From: Lachnoanaerobaculum sanguinis
GTDB lineage: Bacteria; Bacillota; Clostridia; Lachnospirales; Lachnospiraceae
DNA length: 64,000 nt
Assembly: GCF_033242365.1 (NCBI RefSeq)
Contig: NZ_BTHK01000009.1
Span: 1 to 64,000 of the forward strand
Direction: 5' to 3'
Shown: in pieces, positions 1 through 8,356 of the stretch
Layout of the letters: the number at the start of each line of letters is the position of its first letter
How positions within the stretch are numbered: position 1 is the stretch's first letter
Program-made: the position numbers and the translations under genes
The notes under the pieces: model-generated
The model's input: the letters and a program-made list of their open reading frames with translations, nothing else
Told to the model about the DNA's origin: nothing
Database searches by the model: none

Positions 1-485
1 CACCGGTAAATCCAAGTACACCGACAACCCCTACCACACCGACAACCCCTACAACTCCGATAAGAGTGGCAACCCCAAGCCAGATCACTATACCGGGAAG
101 AGATGAGGATGTAGTTATAAGACCTACAAGACCTGTAGCGACCCCGTCAATAGCGACAAGCTCAAACACAAGCAGAGGTGGAAGCGGCAGTTCAAGTTCA
201 GGTGGAAGCACAAGTGTAAGACCGGGAAAGGCAACTGTAAACAATAATACAACATCAATGAATGCAATCGAGAAGCCGGTAATCGTAACAGATGAGCCGA
301 AAACTCCACAGCCACAGAAGGCACAACTGAGCAAGGATACAACAAAATCCATTTCAGATACAAGAGTGGCGCTGTCAGTTCCAAAGACTGAAGACAAAGA
401 TGCAACTCCGGTTTACGGTTTGATGTTGATTATGTCAAGTGCACTTGCTGCACTATGTATCTTCAAAAAGAGAAGAACTGAATAG
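1..485 (+). CDS. C-terminal part of a cell-surface protein (5' end outside window)
   Basis: The reading frame is open from base 3, so the gene starts upstream of the window; the GTG at 66 is only an internal codon. The visible part opens with Pro-Thr-Thr repeats, followed by a Ser/Gly-rich low-complexity stretch typical of a wall-spanning stalk. The end is a hydrophobic helix (about 20 residues from VYGLMLIM) followed by KKRRTE, the layout of a sortase sorting signal. No LPXTG is present; the residues just before the helix are KDATP, so the sortase motif, if any, is non-canonical. Function of the missing N-terminal part is unknown. A terminator follows. Confidence 0.75.
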   Translation, partial: PVNPSTPTTPTTPTTPTTPIRVATPSQITIPGRDEDVVIRPTRPVATPSIATSSNTSRGGSGSSSSGGSTSVRPGKATVNNNTTSMNAIEKPVIVTDEPKTPQPQKAQLSKDTTKSISDTRVALSVPKTEDKDATPVYGLMLIMSSALAALCIFKKRRTE

Positions 486-525
486 TTTTATTTAGATAAC
501 AGAAGTTATCGAAAGATAAAATCAG

Positions 526-563
526 GTCCGGAAGAAATACTTTGTATGACTTCCGGACTTTTT
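526..563 (+). terminator. Rho-independent terminator of the surface-protein gene
   Basis: A perfect 9-bp stem, GTCCGGAAG (526-534) with CTTCCGGAC (550-558), is followed by five T. Inside the loop ATAC/GTAT can extend the stem. Confidence 0.85.
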
Positions 564-575
564 GATTGAAATATA

Positions 576-603
576 TTGAAAAAAATATATTTTGTATTAT
601 AAT
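576..603 (+). promoter_or_regulatory. Sigma-A-type promoter for the structured RNA
   Basis: TTGAAA (576-581), 16-bp spacer, TATAAT (598-603). It lies just upstream of the structured RNA, with a predicted start near 610. Confidence 0.6.
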
Positions 604-611
604 TTTAATAT

Positions 612-793
612 AAAGAAAATTCCTGAGGTGAGCGATAACTTTGCCAATTTTGAACCTACATTTTGATTTATGGGATTCCAAATAACCTTCGATGGATGTC
701 AAGCTTCTATAGGTAGAAGGCAGATATCAAGGTGAGGTAACCCACCTAGCTTCGCTAGGCGTCAATAAGCAGAGCCGTCACTTTGGGGTTTAA
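612..793 (+). ncRNA. ssrS: Probable 6S (SsrS) RNA
   Basis: A gene-free stretch has its own promoter and its own terminator. The ends pair: TCCTGAGGTGA near 623-633 with TCACTTTGGGG near 777-787 gives 11 consecutive pairs including wobbles, like the closing stem of 6S RNA. Between them are a GAACC...GGATTC element and hairpins built from CTTCTA/TAGAAG, GGTG/CACC and CCTAGC/GCTAGG. 6S RNA mimics an open promoter and sequesters sigma-A RNA polymerase. The identification rests on remembered resemblance to clostridial 6S sequences plus the closing stem. The several apical hairpins are more branched than classic 6S, so another structured RNA is possible. Exact ends are estimates. Confidence 0.6.
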
Positions 794-823
794 AAAAGAG
801 TAGTTTTTACTACTCTTTTGTTT
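794..823 (+). terminator. Terminator of the structured RNA
   Basis: GAGTAGT (798-804) pairs with ACTACTC (809-815), flanked by AAAA and TTTT that lengthen the stem and give the T tract. It ends about 30 bp before the greA-like start. Confidence 0.85.
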
Positions 824-850
824 TATATAAAAAAGTATATGGATGGTTTT

Positions 851-1345
851 ATGGCAGAGACGCTTACAAGAGATGATATTAAAAAGATAGAGGCTGAGAT
901 AGAAGAAAGAAAACTTGTGCTTAGACCGAAACTTATAGAGGCTGTAAAGGAAGCCAGAGCACATGGAGATTTGTCTGAAAATTTTGAATATTATGCCGCA
1001 AAAAGAGAGAAAAACAAGAATGAGAGCAGAATCAATTATTTAGAGAGAATGCTTAGATTCTGTCATGTATATGAAGATAAGACAAAAGAAGATCAGGTCG
1101 GAATTGACAAGGTTGTAGAACTCTATTTTGAAGATGATGACGAGTGTGAAAAGTTCAAGATAGTTACTTCAATCAGAGGAGATTCACTGGAAGGCAGACT
1201 CAGTATAGAGTCACCGATAGGTAAGGCCATAATAGGTAAGAAAAAAGGTGACAGAGTACTTGTGCCTGTAGGCGACGGAGGATATTATGTAAAAATAATG
1301 TCCATAGAAATAAGCAATGAAGAAGACGAGATAAGATCGTTTTAG
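851..1345 (+). CDS. greA: GreA/GreB-family transcription elongation factor
   Basis: The product is expected to rescue backtracked RNA polymerase by stimulating transcript cleavage through the secondary channel. At 164 aa it is close to the usual ~158 aa. The N-terminal half is an antiparallel coiled coil with the conserved GDLSENFEY tip at about residues 39-47. The C-terminal half is the FKBP-like domain, with SPIGKAIIGKKKGD matching the family signature. I chose ATG 851 (MAETLTRDD) over upstream in-frame TTG/ATG codons because it matches the family N terminus and has a weak GGATGG site 5 nt upstream. Gre-like paralogues that compete with GreA exist, so a dedicated role is possible. dtd follows 8 bp downstream. 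Confidence 0.88.
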   Translation: MAETLTRDDIKKIEAEIEERKLVLRPKLIEAVKEARAHGDLSENFEYYAAKREKNKNESRINYLERMLRFCHVYEDKTKEDQVGIDKVVELYFEDDDECEKFKIVTSIRGDSLEGRLSIESPIGKAIIGKKKGDRVLVPVGDGGYYVKIMSIEISNEEDEIRSF

Positions 1346-1353
1346 GAGGAAAT

Positions 1354-1791
1354 ATGAAGCTTGTAATACAAAGAGTAAATCATGCAAATGTAAAAATAGA
1401 CGGTGAAGAAGTAGGAAAGATAAATAAAGGTCTTTTGGTTTTGGTAGGTGTAGCGGCAGATGATGATGAAAGAATCGTTGAAAAGTATTTTAATAAGCTT
1501 ATCAAACTTAGAATATTTGAAGATGAAAACGGAAAAACAAACCTTTCATTAAAAGATGTGGGCGGTGAGCTTTTACTTGTATCACAGTTTACGCTGCTGG
1601 CAAATTGCAAAGAGGGAAACAGACCGAGCTTTATAGGTGCAGGCTCACCGGATGAGGCAAAGAGACTTTATGAGTATATGGTGGAACTTGGCAAGAAGTC
1701 GGATATTCATACAGAATGCGGAGTATTCGGTGCGGATATGAAGGTAAGCCTTGAAAATGACGGACCTTTCACTATAGTATTGGAACTTTAA
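1354..1791 (+). CDS. dtd: D-aminoacyl-tRNA deacylase
   Basis: The enzyme hydrolyses D-aminoacyl-tRNA (and Gly-tRNA(Ala)) in the cytoplasm as a proofreading step. The 145-aa protein is full length. It carries the family motifs SQFTL (residues 77-81) and a Gly-cisPro motif, here NDGPFT (135-140), where most members have GPVT; the Gly-Pro pair is intact. TAGGAGGAAAT gives a strong ribosome binding site for ATG 1354. The gene probably shares a transcript with the greA-like gene, and the YesN-type regulator starts 1 nt after its stop. Confidence 0.95.
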   Translation: MKLVIQRVNHANVKIDGEEVGKINKGLLVLVGVAADDDERIVEKYFNKLIKLRIFEDENGKTNLSLKDVGGELLLVSQFTLLANCKEGNRPSFIGAGSPDEAKRLYEYMVELGKKSDIHTECGVFGADMKVSLENDGPFTIVLEL

Positions 1792-1792
1792 T

Positions 1793-3397
1793 ATGAGAGA
1801 ACTTTACAAAATTTTACTTGTGGATGACGAAGAAGAAGTCAGAAAAAGTATTATAAAAAAAATCAACTGGGAAGAAGAAGGTTTTTTAGTTGTTGGAGAT
1901 GCCGAAAACGGTGTTGAAGCACTGGAGAAAATAGAAAATTTAAATCCGGACCTGGTATTTACCGATATCAGAATGCCATATATGGACGGACTTGAGCTGA
2001 TAAATGAAATAAATATAAGATATCCTCTTATAAAGTCCATTATTTTTTCGGGATTTGATGATTTTGACTATGCAAAAGAAGCCATTAAGATGGGCGTAAT
2101 AGAGTATGTGCTTAAGCCTGTTTCCGCCGTTGAGCTTACGGAGATCCTCAGAAAAGTACATAAAAGTATGGATGAGGAACTTGATAAAAAGAGAGATATT
2201 GAAAGACTCAGAAGAGGATACCAAGCCAGTATTCCTATACTCAGGGAGCAGTTTTTAAACGGTATTATACATGGAAGTATAAGTGCTTCGGAGATAGATT
2301 ATGCTATGTCCGAATATGATATAAATTTAAACAATGCAGACAGATATATAGTTGCCGCCGTTCACATAGATGATATGGACAGCAGCATAGTGGATAAAGA
2401 ACTTATACCTATATCTGTAAAGGTCAACCTCCTTGAAAACCTGAAATATAAATTACAGGCGGAGGTCTTTTCCATGTATTCGGAAACAAGTATAGTTATA
2501 TTGACAGGACTTCCTGAGAAGATGTCAAAAAACTATATAATGTCCATACTTACAGAGGCGATACGAGATGTAAACAGAGCCATAGGTGTAAACCTTACCA
2601 TAGGTCTGGGTATCAGTGTAAAGGATATCACAGATCTCCACAGGTCATATACTCTTGCAAAGGAGGCTCTCGGATACAGAGGTATTGTAGGAAGCGGCGA
2701 AGTTATTTATATAAAAGATATGGAGCCTGTAAAGTCTGATAAGCTGAAGTTTGAAGATATTGAAGCAAAGGAATATATCAATATATTAAAGTTCGGAAGT
2801 GATGAAAGTATAGCAGAATATGTGGAAAAAATAGCATCAAAGCTTAAGGAATCAAAGGTACATTCAAGTCAGTATCAGTCCTATATGATAAATGTTATAA
2901 ATATTATTATAAGTCTGGTACAGGATTACGGACTTGAGCTTTCAGTACTTACAAAGACGGCTACAGATTATATAGATCTTTTGGATAAGATAAAGGATAC
3001 AGGCGGTTTCAGAGAGTGGCTGCTTGAGGCAAGCATAAATATCGCTCATAAGATAAGAGAAGATCGAGCTTTCACATCAAAAAAGGTACTTGAAGAGGCT
3101 AAGGCCTATATAGAAGAGAACTTTGCGGATATGGATTTGTCGCTTGAAAAACTTTGTAAACATTTACATGTCTCCGTTGCCAGGTTTTCCACAAACTTTA
3201 AAAAGGATATGGGGATATCCTATGTAAATTTCCTGACCAATGTAAGATTGCAAAAGGCTGTGGAGCTTTTAAAGACTACAGATGAAAAGACATATATTAT
3301 AGCGGAAATGGTGGGTTATGCGGATCAGAATTATTTCAGCTATGTGTTTAAGAAAAAGTATGGGGTTTCACCTTCAAAGTACAGACAGCAAGGTTAG
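1793..3397 (+). CDS. yesN: YesN-type response regulator, receiver plus AraC-type HTH
   Basis: This is the DNA-binding half of a two-component system. The receiver domain (about residues 5-125) has the acidic pair D11/D12, phosphoacceptor D58 in FTDIRMP and the conserved K108 in LKPV. A middle region (about 150-410) is typical of the YesN group. The last ~100 residues form a double helix-turn-helix AraC domain, with the AEMVGYADQNYFSYVFKK signature near the C terminus. At 534 aa it is the normal size for this group. The kinase gene begins 3 nt after the stop. Members usually control sugar-uptake or carbohydrate-degradation genes; the target here cannot be read from the sequence. Confidence 0.93.
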   Translation: MRELYKILLVDDEEEVRKSIIKKINWEEEGFLVVGDAENGVEALEKIENLNPDLVFTDIRMPYMDGLELINEINIRYPLIKSIIFSGFDDFDYAKEAIKMGVIEYVLKPVSAVELTEILRKVHKSMDEELDKKRDIERLRRGYQASIPILREQFLNGIIHGSISASEIDYAMSEYDINLNNADRYIVAAVHIDDMDSSIVDKELIPISVKVNLLENLKYKLQAEVFSMYSETSIVILTGLPEKMSKNYIMSILTEAIRDVNRAIGVNLTIGLGISVKDITDLHRSYTLAKEALGYRGIVGSGEVIYIKDMEPVKSDKLKFEDIEAKEYINILKFGSDESIAEYVEKIASKLKESKVHSSQYQSYMINVINIIISLVQDYGLELSVLTKTATDYIDLLDKIKDTGGFREWLLEASINIAHKIREDRAFTSKKVLEEAKAYIEENFADMDLSLEKLCKHLHVSVARFSTNFKKDMGISYVNFLTNVRLQKAVELLKTTDEKTYIIAEMVGYADQNYFSYVFKKKYGVSPSKYRQQG

Positions 3398-3400
3398 TAT

Positions 3401-5191
3401 ATGGAAAAAGGGAAATTCAGTTTAAAAAACTTGAGTATAAAAAATTTGAGCATACAAAGCTCTATTTTCATGTACTTTACAGTTACAGCGATTATAGCCA
3501 TAGCACTTATAAGCCTTATAATATTTCAAAGATTTACAAACAGCTTAAATGCTACCATTATTGAGGAAAACTCAGGTATTGTAGGACAGCTTGGAGAGTC
3601 TGTGGATTCATATCTTAGAAATGCCATGAAGGTATCCGATTCCATTTATTATAATGTTATCAAAAATACAGATATATCAAATGATGATATAAAAAGGGGT
3701 ATGAACCTTATCTATGTCAACAATGACAATATGATAGATGATATAGCTTTGATATCCGGAAAGGGCGAGCTTATAGAGTCCATGCCTGCATTACGACTTA
3801 AAGATAACAGCAATGTTTTGGAAAAGGATTTTTTTAAAAAAAGTATGGCGGAAAGTGAATATATCAACTTTTCCATGCCACATATCAGAGATCTCTTTGA
3901 CAGGAATGAAAGCAGCTATTCATGGGTGATTTCTCTTTCAAGAGCGGTGGAGGTGACTGATGAGGGTAAGGCCACACAGGCACTTCTTCTTATCAACTTA
4001 AACTATATGTATTTTGAGGAGATATTTTCAAATGTAAATTTGGGAAACGGAGGTTATGTGTATCTGACCAATGATAGTGGTGATATCATATGGCATCCGA
4101 AACAAAATGAGATATATTCGGGACGATTTAAGGAAGACAATAAATATGCCGCCACTTTAAAAGACGGAATAACAGTTGAAAATCTTGGCGGTAAAAATAT
4201 TACACTCAATGTAAGGACAATAGGATATACAGGTTGGAAGCTTGTGGGGGTGACACCAAGTGCGGCACTTGGCGTAGACGGAATAAAATTCAGATTCTTT
4301 GTACTCTTCGTTGCCGATCTTTTCTTATTTTTACTGGCTATGATAAATGCCTTTATTTCCGATAAGATATCAAATCCTATAAAGAGTCTTGACGGCAGTG
4401 TAAGAGAGATTGAGAGCGGAAATCTGAATGTGGAGATAGTACCTAGCGGTTCTTATGAGGTGGAACATCTCGGCAAGTCAATTAAAAATATGCTTGGCAG
4501 GATAAAGGTATTGATGTCGGATCTTGTGGCTGAGCACAATGCCAAGAGAAAGAGCGAGTTTGATACATTGCAGTCTCAGATAAATCCGCATTTCTTATAC
4601 AATACTTTGGACATTATCGTTTGGATGATTGAAAACGAGAACTCCGACAAGGCTGTAAATATTGTGACGGCACTTGCAAAGTTTTTCAGGATTTCATTAA
4701 GCAAGGGAAAGAATATAATCACTGTAAAAGATGAGGTGGAGCATGTAAGAAACTATCTGATGATACAGAATATGCGTTTCAAAAACAGGTTTGAATATAG
4801 CATAGATGTGGATGAGGAAGTGCTTTCTTATTCATCTTTAAAGCTTATGCTTCAGCCATTGGTGGAAAATGCGATATATCACGGAATGGAGTTTATGGAC
4901 GGTGACGGTGAGATAGACGTAAAAGTATTTAAAGAGGATGACAGTCTTTATTTTACGATAACGGACAACGGACTTGGAATGAGTGAAGATATGGTTGAAA
5001 CTTTACTGAGTAAAGACTTTGTTCCAAGTAAAAAAGGATCCGGTATCGGTGTAAAAAATGTAAATGAAAGAATAAAGCTGTATTTTGGAAGTGAATACGG
5101 GTTGAAAGTTGAATCGGAACCTGATGAAGGTACAAAGATTACAATTCATTTGCCTGCTGTAGTATATGGAGAGAATGATGAAGACAGATAA
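3401..5191 (+). CDS. yesM: YesM-type sensor histidine kinase
   Basis: This membrane kinase pairs with the regulator immediately upstream. It is 596 aa: a transmembrane helix near residues 20-45, a large extracytoplasmic Cache-like sensor domain (about 50-300), a second helix (about 305-325), a HAMP linker, the His_kinase domain with QINPHFLYNTLD (phosphorylated His about H397) and a C-terminal HATPase with N (LVENAIYHG) and G boxes (DNGLGMS, GSGIGVKNV). It overlaps the next gene by about 26 bp if that gene uses its first ATG, so translation is coupled. The following sugar-binding proteins are the obvious candidate input. Confidence 0.93.
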   Translation: MEKGKFSLKNLSIKNLSIQSSIFMYFTVTAIIAIALISLIIFQRFTNSLNATIIEENSGIVGQLGESVDSYLRNAMKVSDSIYYNVIKNTDISNDDIKRGMNLIYVNNDNMIDDIALISGKGELIESMPALRLKDNSNVLEKDFFKKSMAESEYINFSMPHIRDLFDRNESSYSWVISLSRAVEVTDEGKATQALLLINLNYMYFEEIFSNVNLGNGGYVYLTNDSGDIIWHPKQNEIYSGRFKEDNKYAATLKDGITVENLGGKNITLNVRTIGYTGWKLVGVTPSAALGVDGIKFRFFVLFVADLFLFLLAMINAFISDKISNPIKSLDGSVREIESGNLNVEIVPSGSYEVEHLGKSIKNMLGRIKVLMSDLVAEHNAKRKSEFDTLQSQINPHFLYNTLDIIVWMIENENSDKAVNIVTALAKFFRISLSKGKNIITVKDEVEHVRNYLMIQNMRFKNRFEYSIDVDEEVLSYSSLKLMLQPLVENAIYHGMEFMDGDGEIDVKVFKEDDSLYFTITDNGLGMSEDMVETLLSKDFVPSKKGSGIGVKNVNERIKLYFGSEYGLKVESEPDEGTKITIHLPAVVYGENDEDR

Positions 5192-6146
5192 AATATATAT
5201 ATGGATAATATGGTTTGTATCAATTATCTTACTCTTTGTAATTTCGCAGACAAATTTGATATTAAAAGAAGAAACACCGAGAGTTTATCAGGTATCTTTG
5301 ATACTTGACGGTGAGGATGAAAGTAAATACGCCAATCTTAAAAAGGGTGTGGATGATGCCGCAAAGAAATACAATATAGATATAAACCTGATTACATTAA
5401 ATAATATAAATCAGAAGACGCTTATAGAATCCGAGGAGGAAAACGGTGCCGACGGTATTATTGTGCTGGCAAAAAATGATTTAAAAATCAATCTTATAAA
5501 GTCACCGGTGGTTGTATTAAAGTCAAAGGATACGGATGTATTTGATACGACTAAGATAGGAAGTGCAAATCCAAGTATAAATATCTCAAAGAGGACTATA
5601 AATATTGACTATACAGATATGATTGAAAGGCTTTACACGGCATTTGAAGAAAAGTATGACGGAAGTTCACCGGTTTATGTATTTGTAAATGATTTGAATC
5701 TTGCAGGTGTGTCAAAGGAAACAGATTTCTTGAAATCAAAACAATCTTCTAATATAATTCTTGTAGAGGGAGATGAAAAGGAGTTTCGGACGGCAATAGA
5801 AGATTTGGTGCACAGTAAGAAAAGCGCTTTTATATTCTCACTTGATAAGAAAAGCACTGAGAATATATGTAAGATACTTGGAGGCAGCAGCGTTTATAAG
5901 GAACATATACACGGGTTTTATTGCATAGGAGCCACCACATTCTTTTTAAATAAATTAAGTGAGGGCAGTATAGATGCAATAGCTACTTTAAATGAGTATG
6001 AAGAAGGATATTCGGCAGTGGAGATGCTTATGGCGGATTTAAAAAAGACAAATTATATGTCAAATATCGATATGGAAAATATGCTGGTGGATAAGGAAAG
6101 CCTGGAAAATGAGGATATAATAAAACAGCTTTTCCCTATTGACTAG
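5178..6146 (+). CDS. Membrane-anchored periplasmic-binding-protein-like sensor
   Basis: A single N-terminal hydrophobic helix (IWIIWFVSIILLFVIS) precedes a type I periplasmic-binding-protein fold (Peripla_BP_4-like), seen as alternating strand/helix blocks and a late block resembling LacI-type C-terminal lobes (AIATLNEYEEGYSAVEML). There is no lipobox cysteine, so it is probably held by its N-terminal helix. Starts at 5166, 5175 and 5178 are in frame. GGAGAG at 5168-5173 favours 5175/5178, both of which lie inside the kinase gene. With no permease or ATPase nearby, it more likely passes a sugar signal to the kinase than feeds a transporter. Ligand unknown. Confidence 0.7.
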   Translation: MKTDKIYIWIIWFVSIILLFVISQTNLILKEETPRVYQVSLILDGEDESKYANLKKGVDDAAKKYNIDINLITLNNINQKTLIESEEENGADGIIVLAKNDLKINLIKSPVVVLKSKDTDVFDTTKIGSANPSINISKRTINIDYTDMIERLYTAFEEKYDGSSPVYVFVNDLNLAGVSKETDFLKSKQSSNIILVEGDEKEFRTAIEDLVHSKKSAFIFSLDKKSTENICKILGGSSVYKEHIHGFYCIGATTFFLNKLSEGSIDAIATLNEYEEGYSAVEMLMADLKKTNYMSNIDMENMLVDKESLENEDIIKQLFPID

Positions 6147-6161
6147 CACTGTGGGAGGAAG

Positions 6162-7181
6162 ATGAAAAAACATGGTTTTATAATAAGCATGGCGATTTTG
6201 GTAATTGTTCTTGTCGTCGGCTGTATATCTATGATGAGCAGGGTTGCATCGCCTAAGAAAAATGTCATCAAGATAGGACTTTGTCTGTACAGATTTGACG
6301 ATACATTTATCTCAAATGTCAGGCAGGAAATAGAAGAGTATGTAAAGGAATATGAAAAAGAACATGATATCAAGATAAATCTTGAGGTGGTGGATGCCAG
6401 AGACAATCAAAATACTCAAAATCATCAGGTGGATAGATTTGTATCTCTTGACTATGATGTACTTCTTATAAATGTCGTTGACAGATTTGCCGCTTCAAAT
6501 ATGATTGAAACGGCTGTCGGCGCAAAAATACCGATAGTATTTTTTAACAGAAAACCGGTGGATGATGACTTAAACAGAGCGGACAATATTTATTATGTAG
6601 GTGCAGGACCGAAGTCCGCAGGAATCGAGCAGGCCAAGATAATAATAAATGCCTACAATGAAAATCCTCACAGTATAGATATAGACGGTGACGGTGTGAT
6701 AAATTATGTGCTTTTAGAGGGTGAACCGAGTCATCAGGATTCTCTTGTAAGGACAGAATGGGTTATAAAAACTTTGCAGGAGAACAATATTCCGATAAAT
6801 AAGCTAAACGGTGCTATCGGAAACTGGGAGAGAGCACAGGGCTCCGCGCTTATGGAAGAGTGGCTTAATAATTACGACAATATAGACCTTGTCATATCCA
6901 ATAATGATGATATGGGACTCGGTGCCATAGATGCGATTGAAAGAAACAATAATATAAAAGGTATAAAGGTTGTCGGTATAGACGGAACAAAGGAGGCCCT
7001 TGAAGCAATCAATGAAGGTAAGCTTTTGGGTACTATCGAAAGTGATAAAAAGGAATATGCCAAGGCGGTAGTGGAAATAGCGATGCACAGCATAGGGAAA
7101 TCGGATTTGCCTGATGATGTAAATGCTAAATTAATGGAGAATAGAACCTATGATGTTAGGCAAATTCCTAGGATAAAATAA
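6162..7181 (+). CDS. Galactose/glucose-binding protein homologue (MglB-like)
   Basis: The protein resembles the MglB family along its length: an N-terminal membrane helix or signal (residues 7-25), then a two-lobe sugar-binding fold. The calcium-loop segment DIDGDGVINYVLLEGEPSH corresponds to the metal-binding site of MglB. The hinge/C-lobe has the VISNNDDMGLGAIDAI and VVGIDGTKEAL blocks. A strong GGGAGGAAG precedes ATG 6162. It is the last gene of the yesN-yesM unit and is closed off by a terminator, with no mglA/mglC. Either it feeds a transporter encoded elsewhere or, as I infer, it senses hexose for the adjacent kinase. Confidence 0.85.
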   Translation: MKKHGFIISMAILVIVLVVGCISMMSRVASPKKNVIKIGLCLYRFDDTFISNVRQEIEEYVKEYEKEHDIKINLEVVDARDNQNTQNHQVDRFVSLDYDVLLINVVDRFAASNMIETAVGAKIPIVFFNRKPVDDDLNRADNIYYVGAGPKSAGIEQAKIIINAYNENPHSIDIDGDGVINYVLLEGEPSHQDSLVRTEWVIKTLQENNIPINKLNGAIGNWERAQGSALMEEWLNNYDNIDLVISNNDDMGLGAIDAIERNNNIKGIKVVGIDGTKEALEAINEGKLLGTIESDKKEYAKAVVEIAMHSIGKSDLPDDVNAKLMENRTYDVRQIPRIK

Positions 7182-7235
7182 ATTTTTGTATAAAATTCAC
7201 ATTTATTCCATATATAAATTGTATATGAAATATTG

Positions 7236-7265
7236 AAAAGAGCATTGACTTTTATGCTCTTTTTT
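7236..7265 (+). terminator. Terminator of the two-component/sugar-binding unit
   Basis: AAAAGAGCAT (7236-7245) pairs with ATGCTCTTTT (7254-7263) and is followed by more T. The hairpin overlaps the promoter elements of the next operon. Confidence 0.85.
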
Positions 7266-7273
7266 ATTATGAT
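7245..7273 (+). promoter_or_regulatory. Promoter of the Tad pilus operon, overlapping a terminator
   Basis: TTGACT (7245-7250), 17-bp spacer, TATGAT (7268-7273). The spacer contains the 3' arm of the upstream terminator. A start near 7281 would give a ~70-nt leader with the hairpin AACACCT (7291-7297)/AGGTGTT (7305-7311). Confidence 0.55.
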
Positions 7274-7348
7274 AAAAGTCTAAAGATTAGAACACCTTTC
7301 TAAGAGGTGTTATGGGGACCTTTCTTTAAATAATTCTATAGGAGTTTT

Positions 7349-8356
7349 ATGAGGCATATTATAGCGGTGATTGATACGGATATACGCTTTGCCTTAAAAT
7401 TATCTGATTTTCTTTCTAAGGAGGATAGAATTCCTTTCAAAGCGGTCGCTTATACTTCATTCCAAATGTACAGTAATGAAAGCTCTTCTATGGAGACAGT
7501 GGCATTTATCACGGATATTGACAATGTGGATGAATGTATAGATACGGGACTTCCGGTCGTTCTCCTGTCAGATGATGCGATGGTAGAGTCTAAATATACC
7601 GGTTCTTCAGAACTTTTCTGTTCAATATTCAAATTTTGCGGTGTACATATAATAGTTGATGAACTGCTGGGATTTTTTTCGGGTAATAATTCTTTCGGAC
7701 TTACGGCAGGTAATAAAAATACAAAAGTCTACGGTGTTTATTCTCCGATAAACAGATGTGGCAGAACAAGTCTTTCGGTGGCATTTCATTCTTACTTCTG
7801 TTCACAGGAAAACAGTTCTTTGCTTATTTCCTTTGATGAATATGATTCATTGTTCTCTGTTTTGAGAAAAGAAAACAGTAGAGATCTGTCTGATGTTTTC
7901 TATGGTTATAAAACCGGAGATTTAAACTTTGCTAAACTGGGAGAATGTATCAGCAGAGTTGAGGATTTGAATATTGTTCTACCTGCAAGGTACAATGAAG
8001 ACTTGTTTTATTTATCCGATAATGAGCTTACAAAATTTATGAATGATATTCTTTCGGCAAATCTGTTTGAAGTTATTGTAATCGACTTTGGAAGTATAGG
8101 CCGCAGATCCATGCAGATTTTGGATATGTGTGAAAAGATATTCTGCCCGGTGATTGGAGAGAATAACAGTGTGGAGATGACAAAGATAAGTGAATTTAAA
8201 TCACTTCTGGGGCGAAACGGATATGCTGAGATTATTCACAAAATATATGAGATGAGATTGCCGAAGGAGGATATTTCCGCAGATATATTTAATTTTACAA
8301 GATTAAAGCGGCGTGAATATTTTTCACAGGTTTCAAAGACAGCTGAGGGCCTATGA
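7349..8356 (+). CDS. tadZ: TadZ/CpaE-like pilus-assembly ATPase homologue
   Basis: TadZ localises the Tad secretion apparatus. This 335-aa protein has an N-terminal receiver-like region without phosphorylation residues and a MinD/ParA-like region. Its nucleotide loop, SPINRCGRTSLSVAF (residues 132-146), is degenerate: a GRTS remnant replaces the usual KGGxGKTT, so nucleotide hydrolysis is doubtful. The later VIVIDFG segment matches the Walker B-like strand. Assignment depends on both fold pattern and being the first gene of an unmistakable tad operon. Its stop overlaps the tadV start by 4 nt. Confidence 0.75.
   Translation: MRHIIAVIDTDIRFALKLSDFLSKEDRIPFKAVAYTSFQMYSNESSSMETVAFITDIDNVDECIDTGLPVVLLSDDAMVESKYTGSSELFCSIFKFCGVHIIVDELLGFFSGNNSFGLTAGNKNTKVYGVYSPINRCGRTSLSVAFHSYFCSQENSSLLISFDEYDSLFSVLRKENSRDLSDVFYGYKTGDLNFAKLGECISRVEDLNIVLPARYNEDLFYLSDNELTKFMNDILSANLFEVIVIDFGSIGRRSMQILDMCEKIFCPVIGENNSVEMTKISEFKSLLGRNGYAEIIHKIYEMRLPKEDISADIFNFTRLKRREYFSQVSKTAEGL

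Noticed and set aside
463..964. Minus-strand frames of 79 and 69 aa near the left end
   Set aside because: They cover the terminator, the structured RNA and the greA start, with low-complexity Phe/Lys-rich products.
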